Shown: positions 1 to 11,701, counted from the stretch's first letter. The stretch is DNA of 64,000 bases from Aphrocallistes beatrix (GCA_963281255.1 OY725499.1:744001-808000), one strand, 5' to 3'. The notes: generated from the sequence alone by a model not told the origin. A program made the numbers and translations.

Positions 1-487
1 CGCTTCGCTTGCTTGCGCTGCGCGGCTGGCGGACACTTCGTGTCCGCCGGAGGCTCCCTTCGGTCACCTGGAGGTGACATTGGCTAATTAAACGGGATAT
101 ATCATCTCTAAATATGTACATCTTAGTTTTAAAATCGATATCGCTCGAAAAAACACCAAATTCGTCAATTTTTAAAATTTTGATGCGTAATGATGACGTT
201 ATAGCAAAGTGATGAGTCATCATTTTTTAATGATAGTTGCATCATATGTGAGGTATGTTAGTATACATATTCTATTAAAATTTCAGCCTTCTATCTCCTA
301 TAATGGCTGAGTTATGGTCGAATAACTGTGTTGCTTAACTTTTAAAAATGTGACAATGACGTCATAATTCCATGATGAGTCGACATTTTCGTCTGAGCTC
401 AGAACTTACTGGAGCCATAGCCAAAAGACTCCCACATGCCAAAAATCAGCTTTCTACGCCTGGCAGTTTCTTCAATCAATTCGTTAC

Positions 488-489
<2 letters not shown>

Positions 490-548
<59 letters not shown>
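490..548. repeat. (TA)n microsatellite, left half
   Basis: Uninterrupted TA dinucleotides. This is the left half of the Helitron A internal TA tract, which was split at a TA target by the Tc1-like MITE that follows. Open frames made only of alternating Ile-Tyr across it are artefacts. Confidence 0.95.
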
Positions 549-551
<3 letters not shown>

Positions 552-1023
552 TACCCGGACAAAAGTATTCGACCACCACAGAAACCTCCATACAAATAGT
601 ATTAAAGTGGATCTGTACATAAAGGAATATGTACACAAATTATTAGAAATACTCTATTTTTGATTTCTAATTCCTAATCTACACATTCTAATTACTCATA
701 ATTGAGATCCTCAAATCAATTACTAACTCCCAAAATTATAAATATCTACCTTTGATACTTGATGCTACTTGTCCCGAGTCACAGCCATTATATATGGTGG
801 CGATTAGTAATATAAAGTGGCAGAGGTTGATACTTTTCTAAATGAGAATTAGTATTTGTATTTGAAAGTTTCAAAAATTAGTAATTCGGATGTGTAGTTT
901 ACGAATCTGAAATCAAAAATAGAATATCTCTTCTGTTTGATCACATATTCCATTATGAATAGATCCACGTTAATACTATTTGTATGGAGGTTTTCGTGGT
1001 GGTCGAATACTTTAGTCCGGGTA

Positions 1024-1026
<3 letters not shown>
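549..1026. mobile_element. Tc1/mariner-like MITE with long inverted repeats
   Basis: Starts CAGTACCCGGACAAAAG and ends with its near-perfect reverse complement (CTTTAGTCCGGGTAGTG). It is flanked by TA on both sides, as expected for Tc1/mariner. The arms remain complementary for well over 100 bases, giving a large imperfect hairpin of 478 bp with no transposase. The element at 61547-62022 has nearly the same length (476 bp) and shares the subterminal word CCATACAAATAGT, so the two are probably related. Confidence 0.8.

Positions 1027-1084
<58 letters not shown>
1027..1084. repeat. (TA)n microsatellite, right half
   Basis: Continuation of the Helitron A TA tract on the far side of the nested Tc1-like MITE. 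Confidence 0.95.
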
Positions 1085-1090
<6 letters not shown>

Positions 1091-1105
1091 CACAATAATC
1101 GAGTT

Positions 1106-4100
1106 TTAATAGTAAGGATTATTATCTGTATTTTCTGAGATAGCTATTCCAATCGTGTCCGCTTCCCCATTTACTTTTGTGACTTGAAAATAATCAATAT
1201 CCACGCCCTCCTTCATTCTGTAACCAGCATCTGCCGCCTGATGACTCACGAAATTCTCTAACGGCGTAGGTGGATCTTTGTGCGTAGCAATCATTACGAT
1301 TAGAATAATGCAACCAGCGATAGCTGCTGCAACTCCTAGTGCTGCAGCAAGTCCGAAGACAGTTGCCAGGGTAGCTTCCGATTCAACAGCAACTAAACTC
1401 AGCGTCCAACCTCCAACAGCTGATATCAATTCGAGGACGCCTGAAGCCAAAAACAATGCATTCATCGCTTTCTCTAGGGGAGTATCAGATTTGGCTAGTT
1501 GTATTGCACTGAGAACGATATTAACCACAGCGAAAATAGCTGCAACTCTCGTGGCGAGAAACTCATCCAGATTCCTTCCAAATGCAAATTCCATTTTACT
1601 AATACTTCTCTCTGCGGTTGCTATCTCTTCGGCACCGTCTGCTGCCTTCATCGCCACGTTACCAGCCTCACTGCCTGGTCCATTCGTGTCGGTATTCTGC
1701 CGGCTGATCTGGAAATTTCCATTTTCCGAGGAAAAAGGTGGAAAAAGCTTCCCCCCAACTACCCTCACTTGTAACAAAAGCTGCCCTTGCCTTTATTACG
1801 CCTGTCACTATTTTTAAGGTTAGTTTTTGAAATAAAGTAAAAGATAGAACAATGAATGACGCTTTGTCAGTCGCACTCATGTCTTTCCATTTAACTGTTC
1901 CCGTAATTACAAACACGATTGACATTGCTGCAACACCTGTGGCAAATAACTCTCCAACTTTCAACGCTCCTTTTCCAAGTTTTTGGGCGATACTATTCTG
2001 AAAATGATCAACTATGACAGACCAGTCAGCACCTGGAGATGCTTTTAAAGTTGCCTTGAATGCCTCCATATATGGCTTTAAATTATTCAGTCTCATTTGC
2101 TCTTGCAGAGCTTTTGCTGCTTCCTGCATATGCGGATCCTTAGAATCGACATATTTATCTATAAATTGTTTAAAATCTCTTTCATGATAATGTTAAAATC
2201 CGTTGTAAGATCCTGTAAATTGAGTAATTGCGGTAAAATGTTCAGAAACTGGTATTGCTTTATGTATTTAAGGAACTCGACGGAAAAATCTCCACTCGGA
2301 TCTAGTATTTGTAAAACAGTGACATATTTCTTGACACTTAAAGTTAATGCTTGAGAACTTCCATTAGGATTCAGCATATTAGCTTGTAACCAGGTAATAT
2401 AGTAGGGCGATGTGATATATCTAAACATTGCATATGCCCAGTATAGCCGCTTATCTTTAGCCTTGTTGGCCAAATCCACAACAATCTGGATGGAACTGTC
2501 CAAAGCTTTCTTCTCTTCTTCTGTGTCAGCAACTGTATTTTTCATTTCTTTTATCCATGCTACACAATCTGTTGTTATTATGTTGGTATAATTCTTGTAA
2601 TTCGTGCTTTGGTCTGAAAGATATTCGGCCATTTGTGGATAAAATTGTTCAAAGTGCAGTGTTAGAGTTGCTGTGTTTGATCTTGAAACGCTTTTTGTAT
2701 TGTTTATTGTAGAAAAGCCCTTTATTCAACATTTTGGATGCGCGAACGGCATTTAATTGATTCGATCCCTTTTGCATACTGTTAGCTAGCGCTTGTGTTA
2801 AATAAGGCGTAGAAAGAAATTGATAAAAACCGGTATTCTTTCCGACATTATCTCGAGCAATGTTTGAAATGCCTGACATGTCTGGAGGATTTAGATTGAT
2901 GAAATCTTTTCTTAGGTCACCGCTCATATAATACTGAATAATTTTATAAAAGTCTTGCATCGCAGCTTCTTGTACTACGTCTGATGTTCCATCTTTTGAC
3001 TTGACATTTGGACCCATTGCCAGTAATCCATAGAGATTGAGATTGCTTGAAGCTAGAGATTGCGTAGCTGTTAATTTTCTAGGTTTCACAGTCATTAATG
3101 GTGCTTCTTTTGACTGTCGGAATATGACACCTCTACTCCCATCTTTGCTAAATTCGATGGAGCCATTCGTTGGTAAACCAGATACATCGCTGTGTTCTTT
3201 TGATAGATCGTTCCACCACAGAGTGTTTTGATGCACACCTGATTTAGCTACTGGCGTGTCATTAACCAACATTTTGCTTTGAGACACAGCAAATGTAGAA
3301 TGTGGACGGTGATTGGAATCAGGCTTTCATCCAGGCGTACTGGGCGCGCCTAGAGGCGCGTATTTGATCCCATGGATCATAATTAGGCGTACGATTTAGG
3401 CGCGCGGCATACGCCTACTTAGGCGCGTGGCATAAAACATATATAAAATGCAGAGTCTAGGCGCGTAGAAAAATGGTGGCGCCCATTTAGGCGTATGACT
3501 TCGGAAAGCTGGATGAAACCCTGATTGGAATACAACATGAATGGTCCATTGATGAATTCATTTTCTTTGGTGTTCCATGTAATGCGTATACAGTAGCAGT
3601 TTTTACATCTGTACCAAATGACATGGCTCCTTTAAAGTTCATGCCCAATTGATCCATATCGTATACCATGTCATCAGGAAACACATGTGGGAATGCTGTA
3701 TTTGTACGAGATGGATCAGGTGTAGGAGTTGCTTGGTTTTTGTTGAAATTAACTCGACCTGCATGCCCGATCGTGATTGTAGCGGAACCCATAAAATTAG
3801 CGGGGTTATTGTCCACCTGCCATTTCAATCCTGTTTCGACATCAACGAAGGTAGCAGTATAAACTACAGTAGGCTGTCCTACTATTTTCACGCCTTGTTT
3901 AACGCCATAGGAGTATTCCAACTGTCTAGGAGACCATTGTGCATGTTTCCACGTAGAAGAATTGACATCCCAAAACAATTTCAGGCCAGTAGCTTCCTGG
4001 ACTGCGACTGCTCCCGCATTTTTTGACAATGCCACATCAAATTTGGGAGGTTGGAAAAATAACATTGCTGGTTTCCTGATTTGACCCTGCTGAAAAGATC

Positions 4101-4348
4101 CAGATGCTGGTTTACTATCATGATTAAAGCTAAAATGTCCACCGACAAATGCATCACCTTTACCATGATGGAAAGTAACCCCAGCTTTCTCGTGCCATGC
4201 GTGATTATCTTCAGGAATTTCATGATGGTTAAAATACATCTTTTTGCTACCATCAACTCTCTTTATCAGTGAAATGACATGTCCACTATTCTCATATTCC
4301 TCATCATTACCTTCCTTTTTCGAATGTATTTCGTACTGTTGACAACTC
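1106..4348 (-). pseudogene. Decayed gene for a large unrecognised protein with hydrophobic C-terminal segments
   Basis: Minus-strand coding pieces run in order at about 4348-3540, 3310-2640, 2655-2160, 2185-1700 and 1740-1106. Together they would make a protein of roughly 1,000 residues. I do not recognise the family; the style, a His/Gly-rich N-terminal part (HHEIPEDNHAWHEKAG) and a C-terminal part with several Ala/Gly/Val-rich hydrophobic stretches followed by PPTPLENF, recalls uncharacterised fungal or microbial proteins, so horizontal origin is possible but unproven. Adjacent pieces are offset by single-base frame changes near 3560, 2690, 2175 and 1720. I see no GT-AG intron that repairs those near 2690 and 2175. 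A 204-bp hAT MITE (3320-3523) sits inside the coding region, and the Helitron 5' end at 1118 supplies the last codons and the stop. The N-terminus upstream of about 4348 is not identified. It is read as a pseudogene, unless the one-base shifts are assembly errors. Confidence 0.65.
3320..3523. mobile_element. hAT-like MITE, 204 bp, with 8-bp target duplication
   Basis: The terminal inverted repeat CAGGCTTTCATCCAG pairs with CTGGATGAAACCCTG (one mismatch). The flanks at 3312-3319 and 3524-3531 are both ATTGGAAT, a perfect 8-bp duplication as made by hAT transposases. The interior is rich in CTAGGCGCG-type words repeated in both orientations. It interrupts the coding sequence of the 1106-4348 gene. 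Confidence 0.9.
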
Positions 4349-5334
4349 TACGGAAATTATATTTATTTATTACTATTTTGTGAATGTAAGATGGTATCTA
4401 TGAATTTAAAATCACACGTTATTTCTGATAAATGTATATTTCCATATAGTAAACGAACTAAATATGCTAATCACTAGCTTTCTATGGGTTTCATCACTGA
4501 TGAGCAATTCTTAATACAGTACACCCTCGCTAATCCGAACAACTCTGTACCAATGATAGAAAAAATCGTTCAGATTAGTGAAATAATACTAATTCAATGG
4601 CGGCCAGCATGACTTGCTGTAAACATCTTACCTAATCGTGATGTTTAACCTTAGTTTATTATCTTAGTATTGACTAACTGATTTTTTAATTGCATCTCTG
4701 TCATTCAGACTTGCATACGTAAGTCATTGCGGGTAGTACGTGGTATTTTAGGGATGTGGGACGGGTTGACTTAAAAGTGCGAGCTGCGGTTACAGATTTC
4801 GTTCGCATCAGGGGTGTAACTAGCAATCTGTGAGCAAGGAGGCAAAAAATAAAGTCACTTCATCTGCCTGAGATTCAAAATAATGTTGGCAAGGGAGACT
4901 TTGAATCAAACTGCGAGTCAAAGAAAGCTCGAAAAATATAGGTTTCGTGCAACTTTTGACTATAGGTAGCACACTTGTTGATTAACAGATCAGTTCATAC
5001 GCAAACTGTAGGTAATAGTATTGTATTGTTACCACTTCTAATTTGCATATTCACTGATTATGGCAGACATGTTAACTTGAGCCCAGACCAGAGGCAGCGC
5101 GAGAGGGGTCGTAGAGGTCTCGGCCTCGACCCCTACGGATAATCTCGCGACTCCTAAGGGATCGCGATATTTTTAATATTTTACTTGATATTTTTACGAT
5201 TCTGGAATATTATAACACATTCGAAACAGTAATTACGCACAATTGACTGGACACTAAATAATTTTGAAACTTTGGGGTCTATTCCGAATACTATAGCAAT
5301 CGATCAAATATCAAAAATAATTTTATATGCAACT

Positions 5335-5580
5335 GAGGGTCCGCGCCCCCATTGCAAGGGATTGCCACCCATGTGCGAACCCAGAGTATAAAACCTGGCG
5401 CTGCCCCTGGTCAAGACAAAAGCGGCGTTGAATTTCGCGGGAAATGACGGGAGGAAATAGAAAAGTATTATACATGGAACTAAAAGAATCGGAACATAAT
5501 GGGGAAATTGCATGTGAAAATTTCAAAGGAAGAGTGAAACATCGGGACGTCACGTCAAAAACGGGACAGTTGGAATGCAT
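5335..5580. repeat. Dispersed repeat of the GCGGGA/TCCCGC family
   Basis: Shares blocks such as GAATTTCGCGGGAAATG, AGAAAAGTATTATACAT and ATAATGGGGAAATT with 62160-62400, and is related to 58280-58500 in the opposite orientation. These copies carry CATACATACCAAC-like ends, typical of widespread non-autonomous DNA transposons, but I cannot place a target duplication here. Confidence 0.6.
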
Positions 5581-6086
5581 GTTGTAGATTTTTGGATTCT
5601 AAACCAGATTTTTAAAATATAACTTCCGTTGAAAGTACAAATAAAATGTAACATTTAGTTTGCTATTAAAATAAAAGAACTGACTGTTTCTGAAGTATAC
5701 GTTTCTGTAGGTTGTTCTGCACCTTGAGTTTCCAACACATGTGGAAGAATATTTTCAGCCATTCTAGTTGGTTGTATATCCAATGTTCAGTTATTTTCAG
5801 CTTCACCTAAGTACGAATCGTCATATATAGTACAATTCCAAGGCCACACAAAGTATTTTTTAAGAGATAATCCGGAGGAAATTTAAAATTTTAATCATCC
5901 AATAATTTTTTTAATTTATTCAATTAATCATAAATGCATACAATGGAATTCGCTTATTAGGAATTCGGGTTTTGCTCACAAAATGGTTGCTAATACGCGG
6001 AGTTCCTAATAGTAGAGCAGAATTAATACAAAATCTATACTTGGGACTTGAAAATTGGTTGCTAATAGAGCAAATATAACAATGTA

Positions 6087-6164
6087 CAGTGGAGTTCGCT
6101 TATTAGCAACTCCCTTTTGGGCAATATTGCTAAAAAGGGAGTTTCTAATAAGCGAAATTCACTG
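6087..6164. mobile_element. Short pogo/Tigger-like MITE
   Basis: CAGTGGAGTTCGCTTATTAG at the left pairs with CTAATAAGCGAAATTCACTG at the right, with TA duplications outside. It is a 78-bp near-perfect hairpin. A diverged half copy lies at about 5941-6010. Confidence 0.8.
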
Positions 6165-6889
6165 TATATTGTTACATTTTGTAAATAGGTATCCAAAGGT
6201 TTTACTCTCGAGTATATAAATTTCTGGTAAAATCCCAATTGGCTCACATCTACCAACGTAGTCTCCATTAAGTGATATGCAAGGGCAAGTTGCACACAGG
6301 CGTAGGCTCCGTTAGGGTTGGTAGGGCCATGGTCCTATCAATAATTCGTCAAAAGTCATTATATTTTATTATCATGATGCAATTTGTCCCAAAAAGTCCA
6401 TCAACGGGCGACCCTACCAAACCTGAGTTCTAGCATAAAGATCTTACTAATCCATATCCCTAGTCTACTCCCCTGGGCATGTTGACTATGGAGTGAGCCA
6501 ACTTTTCCTTGCATTAGTGGCAAATTGGTAATGGAAGTTGTAAGTGGTCGAGTTAGCCAAATTAGAGATAGCCTATCCTGAAAGTTTGTTGGTCTGAATG
6601 CGCCCCTTTATAAATGCACTAACGAGCTCTTCACACCAAAAATAGTCTAGAGGACCAAATTTAATTTTCCACTCTCGGTTAAGGGTTAAGAAAGTCTTTG
6701 ATCGGTCAGCCAATCTGTATTATTGTCTATATATACTTTCATTGTTTTTCGACTGAGATTAATGATATTCCTTCTAAGATATACTGTCTTTATTATTTTC
6801 TATGCAAAAATACTTAGCTCTCAACAAAAATTATCAAATTTTTTAATATAAAGTTATGGATTTGAAAAGTCCATCTTTTTATCAATTAA

Positions 6890-7944
6890 CAAGCCGCTTC
6901 GCTTGCTTGCGCTGCGCGGCTTGCGGACACTGCGTGTCCGAAGAGTCTCCCTGCGGGCGCCTGGAGTCACTCAATCAAACATATTTTGGGATTTTTTTCC
7001 TTTATATAAATATTTCAAACAAAGGTCAACGAAAAATTTCTCATATGGATCCGAAAATATAATATTGGAAATCTACAGCACTAAAAACCCCATGTCAACC
7101 GTTGGAAGCTATTATCTAGCCTATTTTTGTAATTTGTTTACTTTATGTATCTATTGTAAACAAAAGTAAACAAATAATTTATCATATCGATCTGAAAATA
7201 TGATATTCGAAATCTACACCCCTAAAAACCCCTTGTCAACCGTTGGAAGCTAGTTTCTAGTCTATTTTTGTAATTTGTTTACTTTATGTATCTATTGTAA
7301 ACAAAAGTAAACAAATAATTTATCATATCGATCTGAAAATATGATATTCGAAATCTACACCCCTAAAAATCCCTTGTCAACCGTTGGAAGCTAGTTTCTA
7401 GTCTATTTTTGTAATTTGTTTACTTTATGTATCTATTGTAAACAAAAGTAAACAAAAAATTTATCATATCGATCTGAAAATATGATATTCGAAATCTACA
7501 CCCCTAAAAACCCCATGTCAACTGTTGGAAGCTAGTTTCTAGCATAATTTTCAAAATTCGTCAAATCGTGTGAAAATATGTATATAAAGGTGTGAAAATA
7601 TAGAAATAACCTTTTTAACTGCTATACACTATAATATATTATTGAGACATTCATAAAACTTATTGCTTTGAAGTATTAATTACAATTACAGCCTACAATA
7701 TTGTCGTATAATGATTTCTATTGTGAGAGTGAATCCGTACATAGTATTGTATAGAAAAGGTGTGAAAAATTGTTTTCCATTTTTTTTGCAGAGGTGTGAA
7801 AATTTCGCTTAGATCTTAGAACTTAATCGTAGATTCATCATTTGAAACCTACATGCCAATTTTCGTATCTCTACGATTTGCCAATTCTTCAATCAATTCG
7901 AACAAACAAACAAACAAAAAATCCTAGCATTTTAATATATAAGA
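6890..7944 (-). mobile_element. Non-autonomous Helitron-like element, family B
   Basis: On the minus strand it runs from A|TCTTATATATTAAAATGC at 7944 to CTTG|T at 6890. There is no target duplication, and insertion is between A and T. The last 90 bases are GC-rich with nested hairpins (GGACAC/GTGTCC; AAGCCGC/GCGGCTT) and match the 3' end of family A. Inside are about three and a half tandem units of roughly 125 bp (about 7085-7560), each carrying a TTTGTTTACTTT / AAAGTAAACAAA inverted repeat. No Rep/helicase ORF is present. Confidence 0.8.
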
Positions 7945-8497
7945 TATTGACATCGGTTAACCGGTTTAACTGCCTGGAAGAAACCCAAATAACTGAGCTC
8001 TAAGATCAGTAACCAAGGGCTGCCACCAGAATAAAAAATCCATGAAAATAGGATACCCGGACGAAAATTGGCAGCAAGAAGGTCCCCCAACTCGGACCAA
8101 ATTTGGCGTGACAGTCACACCGTCTTTGACTGTATTGATAAAACAGTAATTTACTCGCCTTTAATGATACAATAAAGAATCAGAGAAAACTATATCAATG
8201 AAACGGAGAAATGTACTTGAAATAATTCGGAAACGCAATATATACTGATTGCATTATAGCAAACTCGTTGACTGTAGAACCATACCATTGTAGTAATGAG
8301 TATAGTTTCAATTAATCAGATTGTTGTGAAGCAGTAATAAGATACTCCAGTGTTGGACAGAAAATTAGTTATACTTTAAACCTGCCAAGGCATAAAGCTT
8401 GTGCTTGGCTCTTTGGAATCAGGAGTCCGATGCTCAGGTTAAGATATTTTCAACCGTATTTATTATTTATTAACAAGTGTAATCCTTTTAAAGTGTA
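7945..8497. other. Intergenic, nothing recognised
   Basis: AT-rich. A short GGTTAACCGGTTTAAC palindrome near 7955 recalls the GGTTAACC-rich insert at about 59950-60300. No coding or RNA gene signal was seen. Confidence 0.6.
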
Positions 8498-9263
8498 CAA
8501 GAGCGCTTCGCTTGCTTGCGCTGGGCGGCTGGCGGACACTTTGTGTCCGCCAGAGGCGCCCTTCGGACGCCTGGGGTCACATTGATTAATTATAAGGGAA
8601 ATAACTTAAAACATAAAATCACAAAATTTATCAATTTTTAAAATTTTTGATGAGTAATGATGACGTCATAACAAAGTGATGAGTCATCATTTTATGATGA
8701 TAGTTGCATTATATGTGAGACATGTTAGTGTACAGATTTTATTAAAATTTCAGCCTTCTATCTCCTATAATGGCTGAGTTATGCTCGAATATTGCTTAAC
8801 TTTTTAAAATGTGACAATGACGTCATAATTCCATGATGAGTCCACATTTTGCTCTGAGCTCAGAATTTAGTGGAGCCATGGCCAAAAGACTCCCACATGC
8901 CAAAAATCAGCTTTCTATGAGCGGCAGTTTCTTCAATCAATTCGTTACAGAGATATATGTATATACTACTACATACACTACCTGGCCAAAAGTATTGGAA
9001 CACATTCTAGTGTGTGCCACCATATGCCATAAGTGGCACAGGTGGCAGGGAAACGGGCCCATTGAAGGAAATCGACAAAAGTTTAGTGGAAGAGGAGGTC
9101 GGAGGGATAGTTTCTATTGATATCACAATGTTTACACTTGTTTAATATTGTATTCAATGTGTTGTGCCACTTTGGCAAAAGTGGCACACATTAGAATGTG
9201 TTCCAATACTTTTGGCCAGCTAGTGTACACACACATTAATCGAGTTTTACTTAATAGTAAGGA
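8498..9263 (-). mobile_element. Helitron-like element, family A, copy 2
   Basis: The minus-strand 5' end is TCCTTACTATTAAG (small internal insertion relative to other copies) at 9263. The 3' CTTG is at 8501-8498 followed by T. The body aligns with copy 1 (1-1118), including the CAATTCGTTACAGAGATA junction. A Tc1-like MITE replaces most of the internal TA tract (8976-9225). Confidence 0.8.
8976..9225. mobile_element. Tc1-like MITE, 250 bp
   Basis: CACTACCTGGCCAAAAGTAT at the left pairs with ATACTTTTGGCCAGCTAGTG at the right, flanked by TA. The CTGGCCAAAAGTAT terminus is characteristic of Tc1-family transposons. The arms continue as GTGTGCCAC...GTGGCACAC. No transposase. Confidence 0.85.
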
Positions 9264-10619
9264 AATTCATACTATTTCCTATGCAAATATGTGATGTTTG
9301 TTTCTGTTAGCATTCCGGTATTATAATCAGGCTAACTTCACTGATCGGAAATATCCCAAAACCTTTTATCTCCTCTCCTCTCACCTCTCCTTACTTCCAT
9401 GCCTCTATGTCTCCATTCCCCAATCACACAACAATTCTTAATATCTACAATTTTCGATGCCGGCAAGTATATACCGTCTTTCACTGAATAACTGCTCCGG
9501 TGCTTATTATTTTCGTGCTCAGAAACCCCGGAGCTCAAAAATTTGAAGTACTGTTTCGATTGAAAAGCAATCGCATTTGGAAGAGATAATAAACGATTTC
9601 CAATCTCATTACTAATCACTAGGAGTATTCATAAATGCACTAACCATAATATGGTTTACTTACCTTAAAATGTTCGCATCTTAATTAACCCCAGGCGCTT
9701 ATTCAGGGAAAGACGGCTTCTAGAATATGAAATATATTATGGCATCAATGCGCGACAAAATCACACTTTTGGGTTGGGATAACCACCTAGCCACCATCTT
9801 AGTAATCTGTTTAGAAAGATCGTATCTAAGCATTTTACATTTACTTGAATGTGGCGGTTTAATGGGCTACCAGGCTATGCATTTATTAAGAGTATATTTT
9901 TAGTTGCATCGCACCAAACCACCAATAGTTTAGTACAGTAGAACCTTAGAATGGTATACTTTACTTTATACTTCTCCATTTCGTTAAGAAAAATAAAAAT
10001 TAATTATTTTTTTAGTATTTAAGGTTGCCACGCCAACAGATCATTTTTACCTAAAAACATCGGTGCCTGTGCGTAGCTAGTACTTCGATATCTTATTACG
10101 AGTTATAATCTAATTATTTGTCTGATCAGTGATATGATACTTTTAACAACTAAGCAGGATTTCTTTAAGATATTGATTACACATTCTCAATATTCGTAGT
10201 ATGACTTTTAATAACATTTTGATTATCTGTAAATTATCATTGTTTAGCATTATATTGGAGATGTATTGATAACAAATTGTTTCTGGTTATTCCATTATAA
10301 TACTGTGACTTGTGTGTGTATATTTATTTTTCCTAAATTGTTCACCTGGGATCACTCTGATCATAGAGAATTGGAGAGAAAAATTAGCCTACCGATCTAA
10401 TTGTCTCTTGTTAGCTAGTCTATCTAGTAAATTGAAGCAAGAGGTCAAGTTTATCCTTTCATTTCGTACTATGGATACATATATGCTTTCAAAATGTTTA
10501 TATAGGAAAGCCCTCAGTACACAATTCCCATTAGAATAGGTGGACTAAAAATGTCAGTCCGACAGTCCGTAAATTCTTTATGCATACTTATAACGTGCTA
10601 TATATGTCAAAACTTCTAC
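9264..10619. other. Intergenic, no convincing gene
   Basis: A 93-codon minus-strand open frame (9338-9619) shows no recognisable motif, and a purine-rich tract near 9360-9400 inflates it, so I do not call it. A pogo-like terminus CAGTAGAACC occurs near 9936. Otherwise AT-rich unique-looking sequence. Confidence 0.5.
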
Positions 10620-11365
10620 ATTTTTTGGAAAAATTTGCATTTTAAGCTCGAAGCAATATCTCAACAGCTAATATAGAGTATTATGTTGAATCTGTTTTTG
10701 CATTAGATGCCAGTATATTTAGAATTGTTAAGATTAAATTAAACTAAAGAAGACAGAGTTTTAAGATTTAAAAAATATATTATGGGTCTAAATGAAGTTT
10801 GAAGTTTTCTACCAAAAACCCCAAAGATTCCCTTGGAGGCTTAAATTGATCTAAAATGTCAGATTGGTTCGATAACTTAAAAGTGGATTTTTTTTGCAAA
10901 ATTCCGATCTCAAATCCAACTAACTAACCAACGTAATTCAAAGACTATTGACTGTTTTCCTATTCTTCAAGTGCCTTATTTAGATGCATCCAAGGGTTCG
11001 TAAGAGGCAAAATAATCATGACTTATGTTTTAGACAATACATTGTCGCTCCCAGCATGGCAATGAAACTGATTAAAAAATAGAATTCTAATCAAGTGTTT
11101 GACTAATAAAGCTACCGCGCATGCTCTATGGACCTAATGTGCATGTGCTAAGTACTTTTTATTATTTGAAATATGGTAGAAATCGGACAGTTTGATTACT
11201 TAATGATTGCGTGTACAAAACATTACTCAAAATGGGTATCATGTTTTGAATGCGGCATTGTGGCAATAATACTGAAGAAAAAGTTTAAGATTATCTTATA
11301 TATTCTCACTGTGTCTAGAAGCACTAGAGAAGTTGAAATCATTAGGATAATTCCAGCGTATCAAT
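10620..11365 (+). repeat. Segmentally duplicated flank of the methyltransferase locus
   Basis: About 10870-11350 aligns almost base for base with 57150-57610, which directly precedes a decayed methyltransferase fragment. It is therefore upstream DNA of a duplicated locus. The left part (10620-10770) also recurs at 13505-13655, just before the intact methyltransferase. The frame at 11173-11367 is not conserved in the other copy and is not called a gene. Confidence 0.75.
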
Positions 11366-11465
11366 AATATATCAAAATGTGAAGAATGGTCTTTTTATGC
11401 AAATACAATGCTTATCCAGCCGTATAACTGTAGGCCATAGCTGTAATAATAACTAAAACAAAGTA

Positions 11466-11701
11466 TCATAAAGAAAGATACCCCAGTTTGCCTCCATCTT
11501 TATCATGCAGTTTCATCCAGACATCCCACAAATGCGCATCGATGCTAAGTGAGTATAGTCTAGCACAGCGGAACATTTATTTGAGCAATAACTGAGCCAG
11601 ACTATACTCACTTGGTATTGTGGTACATTTTAATGGGATGTCTGAACTCTGGATGGGGACTGCATGATAAAGATTGAGACAAACTGGGGTATCTTTATGA
11701 T
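11466..11701. mobile_element. Foldback (palindromic) element
   Basis: AAAGATACCCCAGTTTG at the left pairs with CAAACTGGGGTATCTTT at the right. Complementarity continues inward (TTTATCATGCAGT; ACATCCCA; GTGAGTATAGTCT/AGACTATACTCAC). The whole 236 bp folds into one imperfect hairpin. No target duplication is obvious, so the superfamily is unassigned. Confidence 0.75.

Larger units (their letters stand above)
1..1118 (-). mobile_element. Non-autonomous Helitron-like element, family A, copy 1
   Basis: On the minus strand the element starts TCCTTACTATTAAAACTCG after a flanking A (around 1118) and ends in the GC-rich hairpin block at positions 1-70. The window begins inside that block, so the final CTTG is not seen. 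The body carries the family landmarks: short inverted stretches around TGACGTCA-like words, a conserved segment CAATCAATTCGTTACAGA next to a long (TA)n run, and no coding capacity. A Tc1-like MITE (549-1026) is nested in the (TA)n tract. Family membership rests on the copies at 8498-9263, 26817-27313, 48308-48835 and 52789-53313. Confidence 0.75.
4349..6889. other. Intergenic, repeat-rich, no gene seen
   Basis: Contains a truncated pogo-like end at about 4517-4600 (CAGTACACCCTCGCTAATCC, same family as the complete copy at 21103-21404), a GC-rich imperfect palindrome at about 5105-5155, a dispersed GCGGGA-type repeat at 5335-5580, and a pogo-like MITE at 6087-6164 beside a related piece at 5941-6010. 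No open frame here has coding character. Confidence 0.7.

Noticed and set aside
372-663. Open frames encoding Ile-Tyr runs
   Set aside because: Translation of a (TA)n microsatellite inside a Helitron; no coding value.
1278-1817. 179-codon plus-strand frame over the decayed gene
   Set aside because: Antisense shadow of the Ala-rich C-terminal segments; the minus strand has the coherent protein features.
7085-7560. CRISPR-like array of regularly spaced repeats
   Set aside because: Units are contiguous tandem repeats of about 125 bp inside a eukaryotic Helitron, with no unique spacers.
9338-9619. 93-codon minus-strand frame
   Set aside because: No motif, no splice context, partly caused by a low-complexity purine tract, and not seen elsewhere.
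10312-10539. 75-codon plus-strand frame
   Set aside because: No recognisable features, AT-rich codons, and no second copy in the duplicated flank.
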